A stretch of DNA of 64,000 bases from Sipunculus nudus (taxonomy: Eukaryota; Annelida; Sipuncula; Golfingiida; Sipunculidae), in contig CM049320.1 in assembly GCA_026874595.1 (NCBI GenBank), positions 3,227,464 to 3,291,463 of the forward strand, written 5' to 3'. This document shows positions 42,786-56,879 of the stretch, in pieces; positions within the stretch are counted from its first letter, which is position 1; each line of letters starts with the position of its first letter. Position numbers and translations under genes: made by a program. The notes under the pieces are model-generated. The model made no database searches. It saw only the letters and a list, made by a program, of their open reading frames with translations, and was not told where the DNA came from.

Positions 42786-45700
42786 ACATTATATATATTA
42801 CATTGATATATTATATATGGATATAATATCTAGCTTGCAACATACAATAATTAAGTTGTTTTTCGTTAAAATTATATAAGATACCAAATATTTTATCTTT
42901 CACATCAAACCTGTGAGATGTCGAAAATATACCATTCCACCAAGTTGTGAAAACATCCCAGAAAGATTTTACGTCTTTACATGTCATGAATTTATGGATT
43001 GAGTCTCTTCATTCCTATTACAAAATTTACATAAAGATGAATCAGTTATATTCATTGTGTGTAACCATTTCTTGTGAGAAATAATCCTATGAATAAGTTT
43101 ATACTGAAAAACCTGAAGTTTTTTTTTTCCTTTGTGCATGTATATGAACACTGAAATATTTTCCTAAAATCTTCTCTTTGTAAAGGCATTTCTTCAATCC
43201 ATTTATCTATGCGTTTTGGTTGCTGGATTTTAAACTAATAAAGTTATTATATAATATATATTGGAACTTAAAGATATTTCTTTTTCTTGCTCGGTTAGAT
43301 TATTAAGATGTTCGCCTTTCATTATTTTTTTTCCATGAATGTGGCATTGCACACAGCAGTGAGTGGTATTCAAGATAACTAACTTTAATACCATATGTTT
43401 TTTCGAGAACTTCCGTAGGCATGAATCTGCCGTTATCACATATGATATCAGGAATACGTTTTATTCCAGCATTGTACCAAGTACGGTACATCACAGATTT
43501 TCTATTAATGCGTATAAAATTATTAAACCATGATATTTCATGTTTGATTGTTTGCGGAGTAGAAACCAATCTAGTCTGTGTTAGGTGTGTTAGTGCAGTA
43601 ATGACATCCTTGTAGAATAACGGTAGTTTTAGGGATAAATTAAAATCGCATCTGCTGTGTAGGATATCATCCACATTTAAATGCATGCTTTTAAAATAAA
43701 CATCGAGAATAATTTTCCATTGAGCATTATTTTCTTGAAAGTAACATTTTACCCATGCTTTTTTCAGGGAGTGATTTTTAGCATGTAAATCCGGGGCGTT
43801 TTAAACCCCCATTACCAATGAATGATATAAGAATTGTATGTTTTATTTTAGGTGGTTTATTGTTCCAGATAAATTCATTAATTATGTTTTGAGCACATTG
43901 TAAACTTTGTGTTGGTATGTGTATGACTGACATAGGGTAGACAAGTTGCGATATTACTAAAGATTTTATTATTAATATACTACCCTTTAGAGTAAGATTT
44001 CTCCGTCTCCAGAGTTTTAATATGTTTTCAATATTTTTTTAATCTGGTATTAGAGTTAAGTTCCACCATTCTTACACTACTGTCGTCAAATGTAATGCCC
44101 AGCGCTGTGAAAGGCCCGCAACACCATTTTACAGGCAGACCTCCATCTTGTTTTCCAACTGTGTTTCCGATCCACCTGGCTTCCATCTTATCAAGATTCA
44201 CTTTCAGTCCAGAACATGCACCAAACATTTCTAAGCATTTAAAAAGGTGTTTTCCAGATAGTTCATCTTTTAGGAAACATGTTGTGTCGTCTGCAAATTT
44301 AGTTAGTTTTATTTCAGTATCTCCTTTAATTATACCCTGTATATTTCTATTATTTCCTACGTAATTAGAGAAGAGTTCTACGGCCAATACAAATAAAAAT
44401 GGTGAGAGCGGACAACCTTGTCTAACTCCACGTTCTGGTTTGAAAAAAATGTAGACATGTACCCGTTATTTAAGATGCATAACGAAACATCCTCGTAACA
44501 TATTTTTATCCATTTTATATATATTTTTCACCAATATTATATTTTTAAGTGCCTTTTCTATATAAGCCCATCCTAAAGTGTCAAAAGCTTTTTCATAGTC
44601 GATTTGTAATAAGAGTCCAGTAATATTATTAGTATATGAAAGGTGCATCATATCGTTAATAAGCCGGATATTTTCTCCAATATATCTTTCTTTTATAAAG
44701 CAGGTTTGGTTTCCTTGTATCAGTTTCGAGAGAAATGGTTTCAGGCGATTAGCTAATGATTTAGCAATTATTTTGTAATCCGTTGGCAGCAGTGTTATGG
44801 GCCTCCAGTTTTTTATCATGAGTCTGTCTTTGCCTTTTGGAAGTCTGATTACTGCTCTTCTTTGCTAAATAGACACGATTCCCATTTTGAAAGAATATTG
44901 TACTGCTTGAAGAAATGGTTGTTTTATTTTATTTATAAAATTCAACGCTTAAACCAACAAGGCCGGGAGTTTTCTCGTTTTTCATTTCCATTAAAGCTTT
45001 ATATAAATCGTCGTATGTTATTTCAGAATCTAAAATCATATTATTTTCTCTCATGATCTTTGGTAGTCCATCCTGGTTAAATATATATTCAAAATGGTCT
45101 AATTTAGGAGTAATAGATTTATAAAGTTTTTCATAATATTGTAGGCACTCGATAAATATATTTTGGTCTTCCGATATCATGCCATTTCCCCCCTTCAATT
45201 TGCGCATGTATTTATTCATATAATTTCTGTGTTCTGTAAGGAAATATTTGGTATTTTTTTCACCTTCTTCAAACCAGCGTTCTCGTGCTCTGGTGGTGGC
45301 ACCTTTATCTTTTGTTTTATATATGTCTTCCAATTCGCATTTTAAATTTTCTAATTTATTTAGTTTTTTATTATCTGTATTATTTTCAAGATATTCAGTT
45401 AATGATTTCAATTCTGTTTCCATCATAATTAATGTTCGGCGAGTATCTCTAGCTTTGGCCTTCGCATACTGGATAGAGTAGCCTCTAATATCGCATTTCA
45501 AAGTATCCCAAAAATAAATTTTTATTCATTTCGTGTTTGTATTGTCCTTGGTTGTTATTTATAACTGATTTTACGCCCTTTACGTATTTCGGATCTTGTA
45601 GTAACATATTGTTAAATATCCAATATCCGGGTCCCCCTTTCGAGGATGTTACAATTTCTAGGTCAAGAGTTATAATACTGTGGTCTGTGCTTATAGCAGG

Positions 45701-46440
45701 TGAAATCCGTGTACTAGCAACCTGTGTTGAAAGAAAATCGGGAATAATCCAGAAATCAAGTCTACTTAATATCCGTGTAGTTTTTTGTATTCTTGTATAT
45801 GACCGCTTATTCGGATTTAACTTCCTCCATATATCTACAAGATCAAAATTTTCAAGAAATTGACATAGAGTATTTCTATATTGTGACCCCTGCTCAAAGG
45901 TGCCCCCAAATTTATCAAGTTTTGGATTTAAAGTAATGTTGAAATCGCCACCCATTATAATATTTTTATCAAGTTTTGTTTCCAGCTCTGACGAAAAGAT
46001 TCGTTAAAAACGTAAACTGTTCGGCTCGGTGGTCCTTTGTAGGTGCATACACATTTAAAAGAACAAAATCAGCATCTTCCACTGTACAATGAAATATTAT
46101 GTAGCGTCCGTTTGGATCATTCGTGAAGTCTTGAATGATGACGTCAATATTTTTGGGGAAAAGGATGGCAACGCCCCTGCTTAGTTTGCTCCCGTGTGAA
46201 AACATTATTTTTGCGCCCCATTCAGTTTCCCAAGAGCTTTCACATTCCGTAGAACTATGCGTTTCTTGCAAAAATACGAAACCATGTCTTTTGTCTCGAA
46301 GCCATTGAAACATTTTTTCCCTTTTCAATCTATCCCTGAGACCTCTAACGTTAAGTGAATGAAATGTTAAATTGTAAGCCATTGTTTTATAATAATGCAA
46401 GTGGTAATAATAAACCGATACGTTAGCTTCTCCGTTTGTA
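42786..46440 (-). mobile_element. LINE B (L1/Tx1-like), 3' part with ORF2
   Basis: Minus-strand LINE of the same family as LINE A. ORF2 begins at about 46400 and ends near 42880. The AT-rich 3' end joins transposase exon 11 at about 42786. The 5' part (ORF1) lies at 53240-54600, separated by LINE C, so B was one insertion later opened by C. Confidence 0.75.
42880..46400 (-). pseudogene. LINE B ORF2 (endonuclease and reverse transcriptase)
   Basis: Reading down the minus strand: NLTFHSLNVRGLRDRLKREK, FLQETHSST and SRGVAILFPKN (46400-45970); GGDFNITLNPKLDK and STDHSIITL (45955-45485); ERWFEEGEKNTKYFL (near 45270); NWRPITLLPTDYKIIAKSL and LLQIDYEKAFDTL (44819-44466). An intact FADDTTCF lies at about 44292. 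A zinc motif with CKFC and a later His-x4-Cys is near 43030. Several stops and a lost GxPQG-type region break it. Confidence 0.82.
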
Positions 46441-47043
46441 TGAATTAACTTATAAAATTGAAGACCTTATCACTGGTTGTTGAATGTATTTTCACCCATT
46501 CGGCTGCTGAAGAAAACATTCTTTAGGTCCCTGGTGTGCACTCAAAAAGGCAAGAGGTGTGCTCTGAGAGGGGAGAGATTTTTTCATTAATTTGGCAGGT
46601 TAAAGGCAAGTAAACTCCATAAAAACTTACAGAGAAACACTTTAGGTGCTGAAAAAAGAGATTTGTTTATTTTGGCTTCATATGTGAATTATTTGTGTGG
46701 AAAATTAGCAAGTTAAAATTGGGATAGGGTGGAAAATTTCACTTGGTCATTGTGTTATTGGGTTGACAGTTTTCAATAGGTGCTTTCATTCACCATTGAC
46801 TACAAGTGGTCAGCAAGTGCACACCAGGATGGGCTTTGTTATGGTACCTGAACGCTCTGTGTTATAACATGGTGGCCTGAATGTTCATGGTCAGCTTGGG
46901 CCAGTAATATTTTTCACATGATGTTGCATAAAGTGCCAAAATGATCTTTGTAAAATATGCCAAAGGAAGAGTTTTAAAGGACCAGGTCTGATCTTTCCAG
47001 CTCCTCCTCAGATTCATCTGTTGTATCAAAAAAGCATAAACAT

Positions 47044-47776
47044 TTGCCATCACTTAACCTTGATGATAGTGTAATAGAGGACAGTATGGGATCTCTCACA
47101 GAGGAACGTATGTTTCAAATGTTAGAAAGTTTCAAAAAAGAAATCTTGACAGAGATAAGAAAATCCATTGTGACAGAAATAGAGGAAACAATAATGGAAA
47201 AATGTGTAAAGCCTCTTGAAAATAAAATAAGTGAACTGGAGAATGTGGTAGTTAGTTTAAAGCAGGAAAACATTGCACTGAAAAACGAATGTGAACAGAC
47301 AAAAAACATGGCAAGAGAGGCAAAAATTAATGCTGTGAATAATGAGCAATACTCTAGAAGGTGTAATATAAGGATACTTGGGGTCATTGATAAAGATAAA
47401 ACTGAGGATACAAGGAAAGTAGCCATTTCAATTTTTCAAAATAAATTGAATGTAAAGGTAGAAGAAAGATCTATAGATGTGGCACATAGGGTGGGGACAC
47501 ATCGACATGACTCCGACAGGGCTATTATTGTAAAATTTATGTCTAGGGATGAAAGGCTTTCTGTATTGAAAGTGGAATAATAATATAAAATAAAATAGTG
47601 GAATAATCATAGTTGATGATATGTGTGCTGAAATGCAAAAAATGTTTAATAGAGTAAAAAAAGATCAACGTGTCTCTGATGCATGGACGTGGGATGAGAA
47701 GGTGTTTGTCAAAGGGAGGGATAATAAAGTGTTTAGGGTCAAGTGTGGAGATCAGCTGGATGTGGTAATGAAGTAA
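47044..47776 (+). pseudogene. LINE C ORF1
   Basis: 178 residues open to 47580, then a short disruption around 47570-47610 where 'agtggaataat' is repeated, and a continuation to about 47776 (FNRVKKDQRVSDAWTWD). A long coiled coil (ENKISELENVVVSLKQEN) comes first. Then the NNEQYSRRCNIRI motif and VAHRVGTH mark an L1-type RNA-binding ORF1 protein. The start may lie upstream of 47044. Confidence 0.78.
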
Positions 47777-48213
47777 ACTGAAAGGGCGTTGGAATTTTGT
47801 ATTGTTTATACATGAAATGAGAATATATTAGAACGCCTTGAACAGATCATAGCTTTCCCTTTTCGTATTAATATAATTATTATTATCATCATTATCAAAA
47901 TATTATTTTTGGGTGTACTGGTCCAAGCTACCAGGTACCACAGAATGTCTTATGTATATTTATGTCACCTTGTGTTCTGGGTCACTTGTTCGTGTCTTCT
48001 ATGTGTTTATATGATACTTGCGACTCAATGTAAAAGTGGTGAAATGATAAAATACAGTAAATCTAAGCTACATGTTCACCAGTTTGGGAGCATCACATTT
48101 TCCCTTTATATTTGGTTACAAAGATATTTCTGTAGGTTGAAAATAAGATTAAACACAAAGTTAAATATATGTGTGAATAAATTATTCATGAACTTATGGA
48201 TTTATAGAAATAG

Positions 48214-51200
48214 GTGCATGTACCATATTTTATTCCTGTAATAATAGAAGGTTCTACTTCAACAAATGAAATATCAGTGATGAATTTTAAGATTCTGAGT
48301 GTTAATGCTAATGGGATTAGGAATTTTATTAAAAGAAGGAAATTATTTAATTGGTGTCATAAACAAGGATTGGATAAAGGTATATGTTTTATTCAGGAAT
48401 CCCATTCTGATACAAAATGTGAACAAGCATGGAAACACCAATGGAGGGGTCATAGTTTCTTTTCCCATGGTACAAATCAGGCCAGGGGAACATTAACTTT
48501 AATTGGGTCAAAACTAGAATTCACATTGTTGGATAGTAAAGTGGACGATGCAGGAAGATTTGTTATGCTATATTGTATCATTCAAGGGTCACACTTTTTG
48601 CTGATTAACGTTTATGGTCCTAACAGTGAGACTGAGCAATTATTATGTTACGAGAATATTTATAATACAATAAATGATAATTTTCAGCCCGATGAAAATA
48701 CTAAGATAATTTGGGGTGGGGACTTTAATTTTTGTTTTTCTGATCAGGATGCTGATGGAGGTAAATTTACGCTTAAGTCAAAAACAGTCGACATGATTAA
48801 GAGGACTATGGAATTACTAAATATATGTGATATCTGGAGAGTTCGAAACCCAAAAGGTAAAAAATTCACCTGGAGACGATTATGTCCACTTACACAACGG
48901 AGATTAGATTTCTTTTTAGTGTCATCGTCTCTGCAACCCTATATTTCACACTGTGATATTATACCCAGTGTTGGCTCGGATCATTCAGCTGTACATCTGG
49001 CACTTAGGTCATTGAACACTGATAAACGTGGGCCTTCCTTCTGGAAATTTAATTGTTCACTTATCAAAGATATAAATTATATAAACAAGATGAAGGAGTA
49101 TATTGTTACAACAAAGCAGGAGTTAGATCGATCAGAGCTAGATGCACGAGGTAAATGGGAGTATCTAAAATATAGCATTAGGAAGTTTACAATTACTTAT
49201 TCTAAAGAAAAGAATAGAAGATTTAAAGATAAATACCTTTCATTTGAAAAAGAAGTAAAAGAAATGGAATGTGCCATCAGTAGTAATCCGAGTCATGAAA
49301 ACTTAGAAAAATATGAAAAGATCAAGAATGAATTGGAGGAATGCTATAATAAAATAACGGAAGGAATTATAATAAGGTCAAGAGCACAATGGCATGAGCA
49401 AGGTGAAAGAAATAATAAATACTTTGTAAACTTGGAAAGGAGAAATAAGAATAAAACTTGTATTAGAAAATTACTTATCGATGGAAATGAGGTAACAAAT
49501 CAGGAAAATATTATGAAAGAAATATATAATTTTTACTGTACAAGATATGAGAGACATATATAAAGCTTTAATGATTGTGAACATTTTTTAGATAGTTGCT
49601 CTAACTTACCAGTATTAAGTTCAGATGAAGCAGAGTTGTGTGAAGGTATGATTACTATAACTGATGTACACAATGCATTAAAATCTATGGCGAATAACAA
49701 GACTCCTGGAAATGATGGGCTTTGCAAAGAATTTTATTTATGCTTCTTCAGTGAATTAGGAAGTTTTTTGACTACATGTCTTAATGAATGTTATAATTTT
49801 GGTGAACTGACTACAAGTCAAAAACAGTCAGTAATCACTCTTCTTGAGAAACCTGGAAAAGATGTAAGATTCATAAATTCATGGAGACCCATCAGTTTAA
49901 TAAATGTTGACTGTAAAATCCTTTGTAAAATACTTGTAGCACGTTTAAGGAAAGTTCTGAATAAATTGGTTGATATGGATCAAAATGCATTTGTTCCAGG
50001 ACGCTACATAGGGGACTCAGTACGCCTTATATCAGATATGATTGAATATTGTGAAGTAGAAAACAAAACTGGAAAATTGTTTGGTGCTGATTTCGCTGCA
50101 GCTTTTGATTCCGTAGATCATGTGTTTATGCTATCGGTATTGAAACGGTATGGATTTGGACCAATGTTTATCAACTGGATAAAATTAATTCATACAGGTT
50201 CACAAAGTTGTGTTTTAAATAACGGATATTCAACCAGACATTTTCCTGTGTCAAGAGGTACTAAGCAAGGTGATCCAATTGCACCATATTTGTTCATTCT
50301 TGTGATAGAAATCTTAATGCATATGGTTAGATCAGAAAAAAAATGTAAAAGGCATTTATATAGGTAGCAATAAAGTAAAACTAACAATATTTGCTGATGA
50401 TGTTACTTTTTTCCTGTCCAATGTGGAGTCATTTAAATATTTGATATCAATAATTGACACATTTGCTAATTATACTTCATTAAAAGTGAATTATGAAAAA
50501 TCAGATGCAGCTTGGTTAGGAAAATGGAAGAAAAAGGAGGAAACACCAATTTCATGTAAATGGGTTAATTTAACAAAATCTGCTATTAAAATTCTTGGGA
50601 TATGGTACACATACAATGAAGAACTTTGTTATAAGTATAACTTTCAGACAGTGGAGGAAAAACTTAAGTTACTGTTTAACATTTGGTCAACTAGAAACCT
50701 TACAATATTTGGACGTACAGAAATTTGTAGAACTTTAGCCTTACCAAAGATTTTGTATGTTTGTAATATGTGCACCGCACCAACAATATTTATTAATAAT
50801 ATCACATTACTCATGAGACAGTTTCTATGGAAGGGTAAGCGACCTAAAGTCAAATATGAGACAGTCATTGGGTCCTTTGACCGGGGAGGTTTGAGCTTCC
50901 CAGATGTTGGTACAAGATTAAAAAATCAGTATGTAATGTGGATAAAAAAATTAACCACAGGTTCAGATAAAACATGGAAAACAATACCTCAGTACTATTT
51001 GAAAGCAATTGGAGGTAAAGATGCAATTTCAATGAATTTTGATATAAAGAGAATTCCATGTCAAATGTTGCCATTTTATAAGGAATGCCTGAAAGAGTGG
51101 TCATATTTTGTTAATAAATACCCTGAATCAGCCCAGGAAGTTATCTTACAACCTTTGTGGAATAATTATCTGAAGTTCAATAAAAATCTTTTTTTTGTAA

Positions 51201-52051
51201 AATATTTTGATAGTTTAAACACAAGAACGGTGAAAGACCTTTTAACAAATAATGGTTATGTGTGTACTTGGCACGAATTGAGGGTAAGGTACCCACCATT
51301 ATCATTTAGCAAGTATTTGTCATTGAGATCTGTTATAGGTTCAATACCTCAAGACTGGATTAGTTTATGTATATCAGAAGAGTTTGTAGAAACTAGAGGA
51401 CAGCGTGTTGTTACAGATACCGGAATTATTGATTTAGCAGAGATTACATCTAAAAGGGTGTATGATTCACTTATCAAAAAGAAGAGCACTCAGTCAACAA
51501 CATTAAAGAAGTGGGCTGAAAGAGGGGAAATTAGTTGTGAACAATTTACACAATATTATGTTGCAGCCCATCAAATTTCACTTGATATGTATAGCAGGGA
51601 ATTCCAATATAAGATTTTACATAACTATTTACCTGTCAACTCTCTGCTTTACAAGTGGAATCTTTCTGACAGTCCGCGGTGTTCATATTGTTTTCTTGAA
51701 TACGAAACAGTGATTCATTTGTTCTGTGAATGTTTTGTGTCCAAAAATGTATACTTTGAAATTCAGACATGGCTGAAAACAGTAAATATATATTTGCCTT
51801 CTCTTAATGTCACAACTATTTGGTTCGGGGTATTACCTGTTAAGGAAAACGTCTTGCTGAATCAGCTTATCATGACCTACAAAATGGTTATTTATTTAAA
51901 AAGAAATGACCCTGACACTAATTTATTTGCGTGTTTTATTAATAAATTGAAACTATTGCAAAATATTGAATATGAAATAGCTCAGAATAAAGGAAAATTA
52001 AATGTACATCTCCATAAGTGGGGGAAAATATTACCACAGTTGTTTAATTAA
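48214..52051 (+). pseudogene. LINE C ORF2 (endonuclease, reverse transcriptase, CCHC tail)
   Basis: Almost intact: one TAA at 49561-49563 and one frameshift at the A-run near 50335-50342 separate three long frames. The endonuclease part has ILSVNANGIRNFIKRRK, FIQESHSD, WGGDFNFCF, RRLDFFLVS and SDHSAVHLA. The reverse transcriptase has WRPISLINVDCKIL, GADFAAAFDSV, GTKQGDPIAPYLF and, just past the frameshift, FADDVTFF at about 50389-50412. The C-terminal Cys-x2-Cys...His-x4-Cys zinc motif (CSYC...HLFCEC) is near 51680-51735. Confidence 0.85.
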
Positions 52052-52312
52052 TATATTAGACTGTATATAAATGCTATGAATGAGAGGCTTCCTGTCCTCA
52101 TTCAATAAGTCATTATTATATTACAATTTGTTATTGTTTGATAGTATATCGTATGATACTATTTATGAGGAAAAAGTATCACTAAGTATGAAATGTTGTT
52201 AATATGTCTGTAAAGTTCTTGTTATTGTATAATGTCCTGTTTGTATTGTATAATGTTATTATGTTTGTATTTGTAATTGTTTGTAATTGTATGTATATAT
52301 GAATAAAAAAAA

Positions 52313-53240
52313 CACTCTTTTGGCGTGTCTCTGTTTAATTGCATGATTATATATTTATCTCACTCGTGCTCAGACATATTCAACATTAGTGAGATCTAAT
52401 AGCTGATCACGGCAGCGGCAACTGAAAGTAAGAGTTTGTTGGCGGATGTCATTCATAGAATTGCTTTTGAGGGTTTTTTAAAGAATAAGTAAGTTTTGTG
52501 TATGTTGCACAGGTTGTGAAAATATCTTTTTCGGGATAAACTGTATGCGTGATCTATGCCGGTAGCAGAAATGTTTATGAGTAGTGATGTAATGTATATG
52601 TTCAATAAAGTCGGTTTTGACGCATCGCAGAGTTTTAAAGATCTCTGTATTTGTAGAGAATATGACAGGGGAAAAAATAGTTGATAAATATTTATAAAGA
52701 TAAATAAGAAATAAAATATGGATCATGATTCAGTTTATTAAAGTCAGAGTGTCTGTGGATATACTTTTATTGAAAATACGTAAGAATGTTTTGGCAGGAT
52801 GACTTATTTGGTATGGCGCAATACGGTCGGCTCCACTAGTATTTATATTAACAGCAAAGATAAAAAAAAAATCGTCGGCTAAAGACCTATTAGCCAAAAT
52901 ATTAACACATTGTCAATACATTTAGACATTCATCGCTCATGCGCCCCCTGCTGGCGATGCATGGCATTAAGTGGTCTGTCATAATTTAAAAGAAAGGGCT
53001 AAGTGGTTGACTTTCAAATACATGTAATAATTATGCCCACTTCTACTCCACCTTTAGTTGTAATTAGATAAATTTATTAAAAACAAAAACAAACTAAAAA
53101 CTCACAGAGCTGACAGTTAGGAATCGTACTTGCTTAAGATCTCCGAGCGCAAGGCCCGTACACGGTGCAACCGTCTTTTTTTAGGAATAGACCACTATAC
53201 ATTGGTCATGGAGTAGGTGAGTTTTTATTGGTATAGACCT
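52313..53240. other. Sequence between LINE C and LINE B ORF1
   Basis: No protein-coding feature is supported. It should be the inter-ORF part of LINE B on the minus strand, possibly with other small insertions. At 52945-52965 lies 'gcgccccctgctggcgatgc'. Near 53105-53165 is a tRNA-like word set on the minus strand. Confidence 0.35.
53100..53170 (-). repeat. Possible tRNA-derived SINE fragment
   Basis: Read on the minus strand, GGTTGCACCGTGTACGGGCC, then 'ttgcgctcggagatcttaag' and 'gtacgattcc' resemble the head of tRNA-derived SINEs (A-box and B-box positions) seen in molluscs. It is degenerate and has no clear tail, so the call is weak. Confidence 0.3.
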
Positions 53241-53439
53241 AAATGTGTGCAAGTTACAGGGGGTGTATATTATGATATATACTAATGATAAACAAGAGTG
53301 CGAGGATGAAAAAAAAATATTACAATATAAGATTAGGCATCTGTTCTCGGTGCAGAAGTTTCAGGTTGCGAGTTCATGGTTCCGGCGTACGTGGTCGGGG
53401 GATTTTCTCTCAGTGAGGCTTCCCATTGTGATAATGTAC

Positions 53440-54168
53440 CTGACAGGGTGAATGTTCTCACTTTGTCATGGAAATCTCTGATGACTATATATGTTCCCAT
53501 CCTTTGTCCAACAATCCTTAACCAAATTATCTTGTTTTAGCTGCCGAGCCTGCTTGAACATATTCTGCCTTGTTTTAGTAAAGTCCTCATTTATCTATTT
53601 ATATATTTTGCTCGATCATCTGCTAATTTCAGCTTATTTTTGGCATGATATATTTTTGCCTTTGTACGATGGGAAAGGAACTTAACCAAGATTGGCCGTG
53701 GTCTCCCGTTGCTGTCTGGTTTCCCGACATGGTTGGACCTTTCAATATTATTTAGCGGAATGTTAACATCTAGCAGATTTTGTGCCATATCTAAAATCAT
53801 TTTATCGGTGTTTTCCTCTTTTGTTTCAGTCCAGTTATTCAACACACGGAGTGATGTACGTCGTGAATATTGTTCTTGATTATCTAGGCGATCCTCCATT
53901 TGTGAAATGATGGAATTTAGAGACATAATGTGCGTCTCAGGGGGATTTATTTTTTCCTCAAGTTCCCTGTTTTTTCTGAATCAGTCTTGTCTATGATATC
54001 TTTAAGGACAGTGTTTACAATTTCAGATTTTAAAGCTTCTGCAAAGTATTTGGTGAATTGTGAAGCGTCCTCAATAACAAGTTTGTTGTCGTTTGCACAC
54101 GCTCCATTTGTCTGCACTTGTGAAAGCAGTTGTTCGTCAGATTCGTCGAAGGTCTTGCTGTTGCTCAT
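53440..54168 (-). pseudogene. LINE B ORF1
   Basis: The minus-strand ORF begins MSNSKTFDESDEQLL. The DIIDKTDSE region is followed by a frame break, then MEDRLDNQEQYSRRTSLRVL and ERSNHVGKP. A last piece (about 53590-53440) matches LINE A's FINEDLTQTRQQMFKEARLL and SDCWTTDGN segment. It is the same RNA-binding ORF1 type as LINE A. The far 5' end of LINE B is recognised at 54540-54590 by the reversed GTAGATGGCGC motif. Confidence 0.78.
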
Positions 54169-56879
54169 GTACTGTTTCTTTTGTACTTGTATTTTAGTGG
54201 GGGACGAATCATTTTTGAGTCGTTTACCGTTTTCCTTTATGTTTTTACGCGATTCGGCTCGTGTGCCGCTTGACTTGGTTGAGGTTGAATGAGTGGATTT
54301 GTTCCTGTTTTGTTGCTTGTCTTTTTTTGGGTTCAGTGCCGTTGTGTAAAAGCACCGTATGACTTGTATATTTTTGGCGTCAATGGCGACTTCCGGGTGA
54401 ATGAAAAAAATGAGTCCGTGGCTATGTATGACTGTATTTTAACAATTTTCGTGTCTCACTGCATAAACTATTTGTTTATACACTGATCTATCCTAGGTGA
54501 ATGTTTAATTTATTTTTAATACATCATATAAGAAAATAAATAGTGGAGCCGACCTACCTGCGACCTACTCGCGATGCGCCATCTACCGGAGCATTTTAAA
54601 TTTAGGTTGCAATCTGGGATAGGTCAAATGCATTATAAAGCAAGACAAACAATGTAACTGTTTTATACATTTTTTTCCAGATTTTTTGGTTAGGTCGAAA
54701 AAAGGGGTAGTAGAACCTGCTACGGTTCATGCTTGGGTCCAGACATAGAGATGGCTGTGAAGACGTTGCCGCACTTGTTAGTCCCGATGCCCTTGTCACA
54801 GGCTGCGGAGGCCGCACTGAAGACCTGGTACGACATCGTCGCGGGCTGAGAAGGCTCAAGCAGTATTGCCGGCGCCGGCGCGATCACTCTTGGTGGTGCT
54901 GGCGCGATCGGTCGTAGTGGTACCGGCGCGATCACTCTTGGTGGTGCTGGCGCGATCGGTCGTATTGGTGCCGGCGCGATCACTCGTGGTACTGGCAAGA
55001 CAACCGATACCGTCGAGGTTGCAGCAGCTGACGGTGGTTAGGGGTTACCGCGACCCACCTGGCCCTGGCCGGTGGTGTGTGTCCGGGAATGTGAAGGTCA
55101 CTCTCCGGACTTGGACCTACAGTTTCTGTAGGGTTTCTGGCAAGGTCTTCGCTGGTGGAAGAGGCTCTCCAGTGGTGGTTGCTGGTGGCGCGGGGGCTGT
55201 AGAATCATCCTCTCTCGCCTTTTTTCACACTTGTTGTACCTGCAAATATAAAATAAAATTATAATAAACTACATATTTATATGATATTTATACAAATAGT
55301 ATAAAAGATATTTTCTCTGTGGAATATATTTAATATTTGTTCAAAATATGGATAACAATGATATAAGGATAACGCAATGTATCATATGTAATAATTTAAA
55401 AATACATACTGCCAGATTTATCCCTAGATTATTGATGAGTTTGTCTCAGCTCACGTGACATTATTCTTTGTCCCCCCCCCCCCCTCCCCAATATTAAAAA
55501 ATATTACAACCATTCAAAACCACTGATTACATTTGGTGATTAATGACCAACCAAAAACAATAACTTGTGACAAACCACTGATATATTCCTGTGATTATAA
55601 TAATGATTTTACTAACCACTGCAGAAATGTAGTGCGGTTTATTTCCATCGGCTGGATGTTGGTCAGTGCTACGACCATTGCATAAGCCATGACTTGTCCT
55701 TGACGCTTTTGTAAGCCCGACCATCCAGGGCCCACCGCAGTGTCGTGGTTGTAGGTCACACAGCTTCGAAACCACGGATTCCACGTATCGGTTGCACTCG
55801 GGCCAATGAGCAGGACCGCTCATGATGCCAAGGAAACATTTGAAAAACAAGCAAAAGGCAACGTTAGTATTTATTTTCAGGTAATAAACAAGCAAGTAAC
55901 CTACACCATGATAACAAACAATACAGGTTCAGAACATGCAACAAGTAAGTCTAAACACTTTACAATGAAACATACATTGTATTGTTCCCCCCCCCCCCCC
56001 CCCATCATACATAAAAGTAAAGCTGTAGTTGTGCGTTTAATGATAATAATTTTATTTGTAATGCGCCGTTTAAAATCATAAACATAGAAATAAAATGTGT
56101 GGAAAACATGTATGGTAAAGAGAATAATTTAATGAAAGTTACCTTTTGATGCTTTCAACACCAGGAAGACCAGGCGGCCCACAAGACTTGGAGGCCTTGA
56201 ATCTGCCGCTAGACTTGGTCTGGTGACGCGGCGCGAAGACTGTGGGTCGCTGATCATACTGGCGGAGGTTGTTCGAGAGTTGGACGATATGGTCAGTCTG
56301 TCCGTTGATCAGTGGTGTATCCGTGTCAAGGAGAGACACGAGGTAGGACGCAAAGGCATCCTGATTAGACCTGATTAACACTTGACATGAAAATGATGGT
56401 AAGTGCATTATTAACCTGTAAGCCCAGTAATGTTAAGCCCAGAAATGTGTATTTTAGGTTTCTCAGGTCGGCTGACTGTAAGTCAACTGAGGTATAGGAA
56501 TGGCGCTTTGTCCGTTGTCCGTCCGGCCGTTTGTTAGCAGGGCACAAATAGTAACTGCTGGACATAGAAACTGTAAGTGAATATCAAGGGAGGTCAATAA
56601 ATAATCTTCTTGGAAACCTGAAATTAGGTCACTGCGAAATATATCCTCAGAGCTATGGGGCTTGAAACTACCCCAAAGAATAAAAAAAAATGATACAAAA
56701 CCTCCAATATCTTTCTAATAAATACATGGATTGTCTTGAATCTTGCCTTGAATATTGAATATTTTTTTGTTATTTTAACGAATATTTTTTTCTATTTTTT
56801 TACTATAAAATGACTACAATCATGTCACTTTCTCAGCTATGATTACTTCTATTGTCCCAAAACCTGGTGTGTTTATTGA

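Larger units (their letters stand above)
46441..52312 (+). mobile_element. LINE C (L1/Tx1-like), nearly full length
   Basis: A second L1/Tx1-type LINE, opposite in strand to LINE B and lying between its ORF1 and ORF2. A non-coding 5' region (about 46441-47040) comes first. ORF1 follows at 47044, ORF2 at 48214-52051, and a short A-tail at 52303-52311 after GTATATATGAAT. The 5' limit is approximate and I could not confirm a target duplication. Confidence 0.75.
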
